Origin: Mariniphaga sp.
GTDB lineage: Bacteria > Bacteroidota > Bacteroidia > Bacteroidales > Prolixibacteraceae
Assembly: GCA_025363795.1 (NCBI GenBank)
Contig: JANYLE010000441.1
Location: 1 to 6,622 of the forward strand
DNA length: 6,622 nucleotides
Direction: 5' to 3'
Shown: positions 1 through 6,016 of the stretch, one piece after another
How positions within the stretch are numbered: the first letter of the stretch is position 1
Layout: every line of letters starts with the position of its first letter
Notes under the pieces: generated by a model
Told to the model about the DNA's origin: nothing
The model's input: only the letters and a program-made list of their open reading frames with translations
The model's database searches: none
Made by a program: the position numbers and the translations under genes

Positions 1-369
1 TATTGCCTGAAGGTACTCTGGAAGAGGCATGTAAATTCCTCCGGAAAGGAAACATTCACCCGGTTGAAGATGAAAGTAGTAACCGGCAAAGCCCGATTTC
101 TTTCCTCCGCGGGCAATGAAGCAGCCGTAATTTGATTTAAATGGTAGCTTGTCCTTTGAAAAGCGAACATCACGAAAGATACGGAATACACAATCTTTAG
201 GGTTCAGCACCGGAATTTCATCATCAAACTGTCTGATAACGTGAATTAACTGCTCAGCAACAACAAGAAATTTTTGTCTTGTCGCATCATATCGATCCCT
301 GTTTTGGTCGAACCATTCACGTGAGTTATTCTCTTCAAGGTCTTTAAGAAAATCGAGTATCTGTTTCAT
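1..369 (-). CDS. DUF2461 (TIGR02453-type) protein, N-terminal part, truncated by window edge
   Basis: I translated this frame by hand. It opens with ATG at 369-367 and runs without a stop for 123 codons off the left edge; family members are roughly 220 residues, so about half is visible. The protein starts MKQILDFLKDLEENNSREWF and continues with DQNRDRYD, the conserved opening of DUF2461 (short helix, then N-x-REWF-x-x-NR-x-x-Y). Further on are FRIFRDVRFSKDKLPFKSNYG (about residues 62-82) and YYFHLQPGECFLSGGIYMP (about 97-115), matching the family's R-D-x-RFS-K-DK-x-P-K block and its 'GGG-Y-P' strand. There is no signal peptide or membrane segment, so it is probably cytoplasmic. The biochemical function of the family is not established. 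No Shine-Dalgarno sequence precedes the ATG. The upstream DNA is an unusual repeat region (364-500), and the start codon itself lies inside the first repeat copy. Family assignment is firm; function is unknown. Confidence 0.93.
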   Translation of the reverse strand, partial: MKQILDFLKDLEENNSREWFDQNRDRYDATRQKFLVVAEQLIHVIRQFDDEIPVLNPKDCVFRIFRDVRFSKDKLPFKSNYGCFIARGGKKSGFAGYYFHLQPGECFLSGGIYMPLPEYLQAI

Positions 370-394
370 GTGTATATAATTTGTTTTTTAAAGG
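364..394. repeat. Direct repeat, copy 1 (pairs with 455-484)
   Basis: The block reads TTTCAT-G-TGTATATAAT followed by TTGTTTTTTAAAGG. Copy 2 at 455-484 is the same except for one substitution (G to C at the seventh base) and one fewer T in the T-run. Similarity fades but continues to about 410 (GGAA and CCA are shared in register). The copies are offset by 91 bases. On the minus strand this copy covers the last bases before the DUF2461 gene and its start ATGAAA. Confidence 0.9.
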
Positions 395-398
395 CCAC

Positions 399-460
399 AT
401 GGAATCGCCATGACGAAATATTCATTTCAGATTGTGATTTTATAATCATGGCGATTTCAT
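399..460. repeat. Inverted repeat, potential 15-bp stem with a 32-base loop
   Basis: The left arm is 399-413 (ATGGAATCGCCATGA) and the right arm 446-460 (TCATGGCGATTTCAT). Bases 403-413 pair perfectly with 446-456; beyond them come one G-T wobble and three more pairs. The loop (414-445) holds a smaller hairpin, GAAAT at 415-419 with ATTTC at 424-428. The right arm overlaps direct-repeat copy 2, so its ATGAAA would be inside the stem. No T-run follows either arm, so it is not a standard intrinsic terminator. It could be a leader-RNA structure for the DUF2461 gene or the remnant of a small palindromic repeat. Confidence 0.75.
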
Positions 461-484
461 CTGTATATAATTTGTTTTTAAAGG
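455..484. repeat. Direct repeat, copy 2 (pairs with 364-394)
   Basis: This is the second copy of the AT-rich block, 91 bases from the first. On the minus strand it ends in ATGAAA at 460-455, exactly as copy 1 does, but the frame opened here stops after four codons (ATG AAA TCG CCA TGA). It therefore looks like a duplicated, non-functional copy of a start region. Confidence 0.9.
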
Positions 485-544
485 ACAGACGGAACAACCA
501 CCTGATCTTTAATTGTATTTAAGATTTGCGGCTGTTTCATAAAC

Positions 545-552
545 CAAAAATA
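545..552 (-). promoter_or_regulatory. Possible -7 box for minus-strand transcription toward the DUF2461 gene
   Basis: TATTTTTG on the minus strand matches the Bacteroidota -7 consensus TAnnTTTG. No TTG lies at the expected distance upstream, so only half of a promoter is visible. If used, it would give a leader of about 170 nt that includes both direct repeats and the inverted repeat. No better match was seen closer to the DUF2461 start. Confidence 0.35.
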
Positions 553-633
553 CCTGAATTCATTTAAAAAGCAGTAATAGACCAATTAAAATTAATCAAA
601 TAAGAATTAAAACAGTTTTTCGGATTGCTTCCT

Positions 634-641
634 TATTTTTG
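634..641 (+). promoter_or_regulatory. ispD promoter, -7 box
   Basis: TATTTTTG fits TAnnTTTG exactly. It lies 21 bases before the ATG at 663, giving an expected short leader of about 15 nt. The -33 element is weak (T-rich, no clear TTG), but an AT-rich stretch lies upstream. The match is by eye only. Confidence 0.6.
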
Positions 642-662
642 TAATAAAATTAGGAATTGCTT

Positions 663-1322
663 ATGAGGAATAGTTGCATTATAGTAGCCGGGGGAAATGG
701 GTCGCGTATGGGCGGCGAAATTCCAAAACAGTTTCTCCTTGTTAACGGAATTCCCGTGTTAATGCATACGATTCAAAATTTCTACGACTTTGACAATTCG
801 CTCCAGTTAATTCTGGTTCTTCCTGAAAATGAATTATCGAATTGGAACAGCCTATGTCAGAACCACGACTTTAAAATCCCGCATCAGCTGATTGCCGGCG
901 GCAATACGCGTTTTCAATCGGTTAAAAACGGACTGTCGCTGGCACAGGATTGCGACCTGATTGCGGTTCATGATGGCGTTCGTCCATTGGTTAGCAAAGA
1001 AACGCTAACCCGGTGCTTTAATTGTGCTGTTAAGAAAGGTGCTGCAATCCCTGTTTTACCTGCCAATGAATCTGTTCGCGAAGGGAGTATGAGTGAATCG
1101 GTTCCTGTTGATCGTTCTCGCTATTTTATGGTGCAGACACCCCAGGTTTTTAAGGCTTCGGTAATTAAGGCTGGTTATCAGCAAGAATGGATTTCTGAAT
1201 TTACCGATGATGCTTCTGTGGTTGAGCATTCGGGAGTACCTGTACACCTCGTGATGGGTAACCGCGAAAACATCAAGATAACCTTTCCGGAAGATCTGCA
1301 GATTGCCGCACTCTTTTTATAA
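663..1322 (+). CDS. ispD: 2-C-methyl-D-erythritol 4-phosphate cytidylyltransferase
   Basis: This cytoplasmic enzyme joins CTP and methylerythritol 4-phosphate to give CDP-methylerythritol and diphosphate, the third step of the non-mevalonate isoprenoid pathway. At 219 residues it has normal family length, and the glycosyltransferase-A-like fold is intact. The N-terminal CTP loop reads AGGNGSRMGG (residues 9-18, catalytic Arg15) and is followed by PKQF with Lys22. HDGVRP (about 103-108) carries the metal/CTP-binding Asp. VDRSRYFMVQTPQVF (about 149-163) contains the substrate-binding Arg151 and the TPQ-F motif. TDDAS (about 181-185) and NIKITFPEDL (about 203-212, Lys205) close the active site. 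The frame also has a TTG at 657, two codons earlier, but the ATG at 663 is preferred; TAGGAA at 651-656 is at most a weak ribosome-binding site. The gene stands alone on this strand and faces the cyclophilin gene. The assignment is secure. Confidence 0.98.
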   Translation: MRNSCIIVAGGNGSRMGGEIPKQFLLVNGIPVLMHTIQNFYDFDNSLQLILVLPENELSNWNSLCQNHDFKIPHQLIAGGNTRFQSVKNGLSLAQDCDLIAVHDGVRPLVSKETLTRCFNCAVKKGAAIPVLPANESVREGSMSESVPVDRSRYFMVQTPQVFKASVIKAGYQQEWISEFTDDASVVEHSGVPVHLVMGNRENIKITFPEDLQIAALFL

Positions 1323-1376
1323 GTATATCACCTTTTCTATTTCAAGTCTTTATCGAGAAATGAGCGATAGATTATA

Positions 1377-2201
1377 TTACTCGTTCAGTACCGAAATCTC
1401 CATTTTTATATCTTTCTGCGGACGATCATTAGGCCCCGTTGGCTGAGCGGCAATTGCATCAATCACAGAAAGTCCTTCAATGACCTGACCGAAAACGGTA
1501 TAATTTCCATCAAGATGTGGTGTGCCGCCAACAGTTGTGTAAACCTTCTTTTGCTCATCTGTCAGTTTAAATGGCGTTTTCTCAACTTTGGCCAATGCTT
1601 CGGTTCGCAAACGGTCCATTAAAATAGCCAATGCAATCTGGTTGCCTGATTGTTGGTAGAACTTGAGCGAATCTTCGTTATCACGGGCGAGCTGACGAAT
1701 GTAACTTTGCTCCAGTTGCTCGTTGCCTTTGGCCTCGAGAGCGGGAAGATCATTGCCGGGAAATACAAGGCCTTGTACGATATAAAACTGGGAACCGGAA
1801 GATTTCTTTTCAGGATTCATCCCATCTCCTTGCCTTGCAGCTGCTAATGCCCCTTTTTGATGAAGAAATTTTGGATTGATTTCAGCATCGATGGTATAAG
1901 TTGGACCTCCATTGCCTAATTGTTGGTCAGGTTTGGCGTTGCGTGAATCGGGATCACCACCCTGAATCATAAATTCTTTGATTACCCGGTGAAAAAGCTG
2001 ACCATTATAATAACCCTCTTTGACCAGCTTCAGAAAATTATCCCGGTGTTTCGGTGTCTCGTTGTAGAGCTCCACCTTCATATCCCCGAATTGGGTTTTG
2101 ATCAATACAACGGTACGCTTTTCTACTTTATTCTGTGCCGTGCCACATGAAAAAAACAGGATAGTGGCCAATAGAATGCCCCCTTTTATAAATTTTGTCA
2201 T
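1377..2201 (-). CDS. Cyclophilin-type peptidyl-prolyl cis-trans isomerase, lipoprotein
   Basis: It catalyses cis-trans isomerisation of Xaa-Pro bonds and probably helps fold envelope proteins. MTKFIKGGILLATILFFSCG is a lipoprotein signal with lipidated Cys19. No acidic LES-type surface-export tag follows, so it probably faces the periplasm. The cyclophilin core starts near residue 30. FHRVIKEFMIQGGDP (70-84) holds the catalytic Arg72, with Phe77 and Gln80; SSGSQFYI (134-141) supplies Gln138; PHLDGNYTVFG (228-238) completes the pocket, with His where human CypA has Trp121. Between the last two motifs lie about 80 residues (roughly 142-223), mostly charged and helical-looking, where CypA has a short turn. 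To my knowledge this insert also occurs in other Bacteroidota cyclophilins of about 280 residues. The frame extends to a TTG at 2222, but that codon lies inside the -7 promoter box, so the ATG at 2201 is chosen, giving 274 residues. Family is certain; client proteins are unknown. Confidence 0.96.
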   Translation of the reverse strand: MTKFIKGGILLATILFFSCGTAQNKVEKRTVVLIKTQFGDMKVELYNETPKHRDNFLKLVKEGYYNGQLFHRVIKEFMIQGGDPDSRNAKPDQQLGNGGPTYTIDAEINPKFLHQKGALAAARQGDGMNPEKKSSGSQFYIVQGLVFPGNDLPALEAKGNEQLEQSYIRQLARDNEDSLKFYQQSGNQIALAILMDRLRTEALAKVEKTPFKLTDEQKKVYTTVGGTPHLDGNYTVFGQVIEGLSVIDAIAAQPTGPNDRPQKDIKMEISVLNE

Positions 2202-2219
2202 CTGATAAGTTCTTTTTGC

Positions 2220-2251
2220 CAAAGATAAGAAAACCGGATTGTATCAGACAA
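2220..2251 (-). promoter_or_regulatory. Promoter of the cyclophilin gene
   Basis: On the minus strand, TTG (2251-2249), a 21-base spacer and TATCTTTG (2227-2220) match the Bacteroidota TTG / TAnnTTTG pattern. Transcription would begin near 2213, leaving a leader of about 12 nt before the ATG at 2201. The -7 box covers the alternative TTG codon at 2222-2220, which rules that start out if the promoter is real. Confidence 0.65.
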
Positions 2252-2273
2252 TAGGGTTATTTTTTTAATTTTG
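2239..2273 (+). promoter_or_regulatory. Promoter of cysS
   Basis: TAATTTTG at 2266-2273 is an exact TAnnTTTG match. A TTG at 2239-2241 is a possible -33 element, with a somewhat long 24-base spacer. The predicted start near 2280 gives a leader of about 20 nt. AAAGG at 2295-2299 touches the ATG, too close to work as an ordinary Shine-Dalgarno site. The -33 element lies among the elements of the divergent cyclophilin promoter. Confidence 0.6.
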
Positions 2274-2299
2274 CCGTTCTAATGGCTAACAATTAAAGG

Positions 2300-3775
2300 A
2301 TGAGCGATTTTATTATCTACAATACATTAAGCAGGAAAAAAGAAGTTTTTGTACCTATTAATCCTGGTCATGTCGGAATGTACGTCTGTGGTCCGACAGT
2401 TTATGGTGAAGCTCATCTTGGTCATTCGCGTCCTGCCATCACGTTCGATTTGCTATTCCGTTACCTGAAACATATTGGATACAAAGTCAGGTATGTCCGC
2501 AATATTACCGATGTTGGTCATTTGGTGAATGATGCCGACGAGGGTGAAGATAAAATTGCCCGAAAAGCGAAGGTAGAAGAGCTGGAGCCGATGGAAATTG
2601 TTCAAATGTATACGAATAGTTACCGCCGGAATATGTTGCAATTGAATATATTGCCTCCAAGTATTGAGCCAACGGCTTCGGGACATATTATTGAACAGAT
2701 TGCCGCGGTTGAGCAAATGATTGCGTCTGGATTTGCTTATGAGGTTAACGGTTCGGTCTATTTTGACGTTGAAAAATATGCTTCTGTCCATTCTTACGGA
2801 AAACTTTCAGGTCGCAAAATTGAGGACCTTTATACCAATACGCGCGATCTTGATACGCAAAGTGAGAAAAAGTCAAGCCTTGACTTTGCTGTATGGAAAA
2901 AAGCAGCTCCGGAACATATTATGCGGTGGCCATCTCCCTGGGGTGAAGGTTTTCCAGGCTGGCATACTGAATGTACTGCAATGAGTACAAAATATTTGGG
3001 TGAACCATTTGATATTCACGGAGGTGGACTCGATTTGATGTTCCCGCATCATGAGGCTGAGATTGCCCAGGGTGTGGCGTGCTTTGGCCATGAGCCTGTG
3101 CATTACTGGATGCATAATAACCTGATCACAATTAACGGTCAGAAAATGGGGAAGTCTTTGGGGAATTTTATCACACTTGATGAACTCTTCTTCGGCTCGC
3201 ATGCCATGCTGGAAAAGGCTTATTTGCCCATGTGCATCCGGTTCTTTATGCTCCAGGCGCATTACCGGAGTCCGCTCGATTTTTCGAATGAAGCATTACA
3301 AGCGGCGGAGAAAGGTTTGGAACGGTTATTCAAAGCCGTTTCCTTGCTCGAAGGATTAAAACCGGGTGAACAGTCTTCAATAGATGTTCCCGGCCTCCGG
3401 GAAAAGTGCTATGCAGCGATGAATGACGACATGAACAGTCCTATTTTGATTGCTCATTTGTTCGATGGTGTAAAAATGATCAATTCTGTGAACGATGGTA
3501 AAGCTACGGTGAACAGTGCCGATCTTGAATTATTAAAAAAGCTTTACCAGGATTTTGTTTTCGATATATTGGGGCTTAAATCCGAATCTGAAGCAGGTGG
3601 ATCTGAAAGTCAGGAAGTTTTAGGTAATGTGGTCGATTTGCTGCTTAACCTCCGGATTGAGGCGAAAAAGAATAAAGATTGGGTTCTGTCTGACAAAATC
3701 CGGAACAGCCTCACAGAATTAGGATTTGAAATTAAAGATACCAAAGAAGGTTTCGAGTGGGAGTTGAAAAAATAA
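2300..3775 (+). CDS. cysS: Cysteinyl-tRNA synthetase
   Basis: This cytoplasmic class I aminoacyl-tRNA synthetase activates cysteine with ATP and loads it onto tRNA-Cys. It is 491 residues long, slightly longer than the E. coli enzyme. MYVCGPTVYGEAHLGHSRP (27-45) contains zinc ligand Cys30 and the HIGH-type signature HLGH (39-42). The other zinc ligands are Cys225 in GWHTECTAM and His250 and Glu254 in FPHHEAEIA, with the same spacing as the E. coli set. The second signature, KMGKS (282-286), replaces the usual KMSKS Ser with Gly; I recall this form from other Bacteroidota enzymes. HYRSPLDFS (321-329) precedes the helical DALR-type domain, and the C-terminal region (about 430-491) is the tRNA-anticodon-binding part. 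The frame ends in tandem stops, TAA then TAG. The gene diverges from the cyclophilin gene and converges on the receptor gene. The assignment is secure. Confidence 0.99.
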   Translation: MSDFIIYNTLSRKKEVFVPINPGHVGMYVCGPTVYGEAHLGHSRPAITFDLLFRYLKHIGYKVRYVRNITDVGHLVNDADEGEDKIARKAKVEELEPMEIVQMYTNSYRRNMLQLNILPPSIEPTASGHIIEQIAAVEQMIASGFAYEVNGSVYFDVEKYASVHSYGKLSGRKIEDLYTNTRDLDTQSEKKSSLDFAVWKKAAPEHIMRWPSPWGEGFPGWHTECTAMSTKYLGEPFDIHGGGLDLMFPHHEAEIAQGVACFGHEPVHYWMHNNLITINGQKMGKSLGNFITLDELFFGSHAMLEKAYLPMCIRFFMLQAHYRSPLDFSNEALQAAEKGLERLFKAVSLLEGLKPGEQSSIDVPGLREKCYAAMNDDMNSPILIAHLFDGVKMINSVNDGKATVNSADLELLKKLYQDFVFDILGLKSESEAGGSESQEVLGNVVDLLLNLRIEAKKNKDWVLSDKIRNSLTELGFEIKDTKEGFEWELKK

Positions 3776-3802
3776 TAGACCTGGCAGAAGGAAAGCGACC
3801 TG

Positions 3803-5938
3803 TTATTTTAGAAAATTCTGATACGATAGGTTGACTGTAAATGTGAACCATCGGGGTAAACCGGGATAAAAATAGCGTGGCGGTCTTGATGCAGAACCTG
3901 GTGCATTCACTACAACCATGGAGGCATATTTTTCATTGGTTAAATTATTGACCTTCACTGTTGCATCAATTCTAAGTTTCTTAAAGATATCGAAGATATA
4001 CCCGGCTTTTAGGTTCATGATGATCCAGCTATTTGAATACTGACTGTTGAGGTCATTCAATGGAATCTTGCCCGAAGTGTTTAGTTCAAGTTGGGTGTAG
4101 AAACCAGCTGGTGTCTTTAAATCGAGACTGCCGGAAAAGTTTTGATCGGGCATTCCTGGCAATTTATTACCCGAATAATCGACGTTGTTATCTGTGAAAT
4201 TCTGAAAATTATACCGGTTGGTTGCGTAGTTCAGGTTCGCGATTAATGCAAAATGGCTGTCTGTTTCACTGGTTCTGTGACCAATAATCCATTGTTGTAC
4301 CGCCATTTCTATTCCTCTGTGAAGTGATGAACCGGCATTCATTCCAACATAGACATCTTCTGCTACTCTTTTGGGAACAATCAGGTCGGTCACACGCATA
4401 TAGTAAAATGCGAGGTCAATAAAGGTGGTATGATTCAGCAGACTTGCCCTGAAACCCTCTTCAAAACTCCATGCTTTTTCAGGTTTAATATCCCTGTTGA
4501 TCAATCCGAGCGGACTTAATGTCTCGGAAAGTGACGGAATGGAAAACCCTTTATTCACTGATGTGTATAAATAAATGTTATTTAGCGGATTCCATGTTAA
4601 AGAAAGGCGCGGTGCAAGAATGGGCCTGAAGTTGTAGTTTCCCGACTGGTTTAATGTATCGGTGGTAAACTGATCGATGTATTGAAAGCCGGAAAGGTTG
4701 AAATTGACACCTCCGGTGATTGTTATTCGCTTTATTTTGGCCTCCAGTTGGGTAAACACATCTGTCTGATAAATTGATTCTTTCCCTTTTTGCTGAAGAA
4801 CTCCTTTGGTCCCTTTTCCACCAATGTTTTCTGATAGCGAACTTCTTACATTTTCAAAATAAAGATTTGATCCTGCCAGAAAATGAAAGGTCGTACTACC
4901 CTGTTTTTTCGTGTGTTGACCCAAAATGCGTCCGCCATATGCGAATCCCGATTCATCTAAATAATTAAACGGGCGGTTTTCCTCTGTATTTCTTGAATTC
5001 AGAAAAACGGAAGATGAAAATTCCCACTCTCTGGGCGTTTGATAGTTTAGACTGTAACCCGCGAATACCCTGTCAGGATGTTCGTATCCTTTGGTATTTA
5101 ACCAGTTGGTAGCAGCTTTTTCAGGGTGATTTACTAAAGTGGCAGAATCGACTGAGCTTGGGATGAGTGCCCTGATCTTCGATCCTGAAATGATCAGATT
5201 GCCGGACAGTTTTTTGCTGAAAACATGATTCTGATTGATAAAAAAGGAGTAGCGACTGTATTTGCTATTTTCGCGATAACCTTCGGACTGAATGCCCGAT
5301 AATGATATTAATAAATCATTTTTCTTTGTTCCAATTGAATACCCAACACCGTTTTTGAAATAACCGTAGCTGCCGATCGAACTATTCAGCTTAATCTCTT
5401 CAAGATTAAATTCAGCTCTCGCCGGATAAAGAATGATTGTGCCTCCCAATGAAGCGCCATGAATGCTTGAGGCTGGGCCCCGCAGAACCTCGATCCGGCT
5501 AAGGTATTCCGGATTTACATCATCAAAAGTGGTTTCACCTTCAGCACTGTACATGGGGATATCTCCAAAGAAAAGTTTGATTTTCTTTGTTCCGTAGGGG
5601 TAACGTGAACCAATTCCCCTCAATGTTAATTTGACAGTTCCTAAGGTTCCTTCCTGCATCACAATTCCCGGCACCGTTGATAATGAGGAAGCAATGTTTA
5701 CTGCTGAATTTTCGAGCCGGTTTGCAGGGATTACCGATATCGATCCGGCTGTGGATTTGAGCTGACCGGGTGTTCGATAGGCGGTTATTTCAATTTCTGA
5801 AAGGTCATAGTTTTGCTGCGATAACCTTTCATTGGCTGTCCTGCTGGTATCGGCTGCAACAGCTTTCGTCTCTTTATTTGGTTGCCCAAACAGAGAACCT
5901 GATATGTGAATCAGGAATATGATCAAAAGAAGCTTCAT
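3803..5938 (-). CDS. TonB-dependent outer-membrane receptor (FecA/BtuB-like, ligand unknown)
   Basis: It is an energy-dependent gated porin that should import a scarce ligand across the outer membrane using TonB-ExbBD. The 711-residue product begins with a signal peptide, MKLLLIIFLIHISGSLFG, probably cut near residue 18. SEIEITAYRTP (about 47-57) resembles the TonB-box/plug start of Bacteroidota receptors. The plug (about 47-175) contains TLRGIGSR and IEVLRGPASSIHGASLGGTI. The barrel follows, with the landmarks LYTSVNKGFSIPSLSE (about 457-472), IKPEKAWSFEEGF (about 484-496), NAGSSLHRGIEM (about 534-545) and KVNNLTNEKYAS (about 662-673), and ends WFTFTVNLSYQNFLK, an amphipathic aromatic last strand. 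It lacks the CarboxypepD_reg-like N-terminal domain of SusC proteins, and no SusD gene is adjacent, so glycan uptake is unlikely. An iron chelate, haem or a cobalamin-like cofactor is possible, but the sequence does not decide. ATG at 5938 is preferred over TTG at 5944, which lengthens the signal only by MG. The upstream lyase gene ends 49 nt away. Confidence 0.95.
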   Translation of the reverse strand: MKLLLIIFLIHISGSLFGQPNKETKAVAADTSRTANERLSQQNYDLSEIEITAYRTPGQLKSTAGSISVIPANRLENSAVNIASSLSTVPGIVMQEGTLGTVKLTLRGIGSRYPYGTKKIKLFFGDIPMYSAEGETTFDDVNPEYLSRIEVLRGPASSIHGASLGGTIILYPARAEFNLEEIKLNSSIGSYGYFKNGVGYSIGTKKNDLLISLSGIQSEGYRENSKYSRYSFFINQNHVFSKKLSGNLIISGSKIRALIPSSVDSATLVNHPEKAATNWLNTKGYEHPDRVFAGYSLNYQTPREWEFSSSVFLNSRNTEENRPFNYLDESGFAYGGRILGQHTKKQGSTTFHFLAGSNLYFENVRSSLSENIGGKGTKGVLQQKGKESIYQTDVFTQLEAKIKRITITGGVNFNLSGFQYIDQFTTDTLNQSGNYNFRPILAPRLSLTWNPLNNIYLYTSVNKGFSIPSLSETLSPLGLINRDIKPEKAWSFEEGFRASLLNHTTFIDLAFYYMRVTDLIVPKRVAEDVYVGMNAGSSLHRGIEMAVQQWIIGHRTSETDSHFALIANLNYATNRYNFQNFTDNNVDYSGNKLPGMPDQNFSGSLDLKTPAGFYTQLELNTSGKIPLNDLNSQYSNSWIIMNLKAGYIFDIFKKLRIDATVKVNNLTNEKYASMVVVNAPGSASRPPRYFYPGLPRWFTFTVNLSYQNFLK

Positions 5939-5982
5939 CCCCAATTAACGGAAGGTCGCTTCTTTTGTTTATCCGAATAATT

Positions 5983-6016
5983 TAAAGTTACATTCTTTGG
6001 TTTAAAGCCTTCTCAA
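5983..6016 (-). promoter_or_regulatory. Weak promoter candidate for the TonB-dependent receptor gene
   Basis: On the minus strand, TTG (6016-6014), 23 bases and TAACTTTA (5990-5983) give seven of eight positions of a TAnnTTTG box (final G missing). It overlaps the end of the lyase gene. Without it, the receptor would depend on readthrough from upstream. The evidence is thin. Confidence 0.22.

Larger units (their letters stand above)
370..662. other. Intergenic region between divergent DUF2461 and ispD genes
   Basis: No convincing gene lies in these roughly 290 bases. The left part (to about 500) contains two copies of an AT-rich block and an inverted repeat, listed separately. The right part (about 550-633) is AT-rich; the word AATTAAAA occurs at 584-591 and 605-612, 21 bases apart, just upstream of the ispD -7 box, where an UP-like element could sit. 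A 20-codon open frame exists on the minus strand at 478-540, but nothing shows that it is translated. Confidence 0.8.

Noticed and set aside
364..500. CRISPR array or insertion sequence
   Set aside because: There are only two repeat copies, they are AT-rich with an indel, and neither a transposase nor cas genes are nearby.
657..662. TTG at 657 as the ispD start
   Set aside because: It adds only Met-Leu before the ATG at 663; the ATG suits the family's usual N terminus and leaves a more reasonable leader after the -7 box at 634-641.
1349..1371. Small hairpin (TTTATCG / CGATAGA, 9-base loop) between the convergent ispD and cyclophilin genes, as a terminator
   Set aside because: The stem is only seven pairs with one wobble, and no T-run follows on either strand, so it is too weak to call.
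2202..2222. TTG at 2222 as the cyclophilin start
   Set aside because: The codon lies within the TATCTTTG promoter box, and starting at the ATG at 2201 gives a compact, normal lipoprotein signal.
2873..3262. Open frame of 129 codons antisense to cysS
   Set aside because: It has no recognisable domain and lies wholly within a well-conserved gene; it is a by-product of cysS codon use. The other short antisense and out-of-frame readings (e.g. 1056-1247, 2453-2791, 4774-4968, 6361-6555) were dropped for the same reason.
5969..5980. Imperfect palindrome TTATCCGAATAA upstream of the receptor gene as a Fur-like operator
   Set aside because: It is only 12 bases with one mismatched pair, in AT-rich DNA, and does not match a full Fur box; chance is a sufficient explanation.
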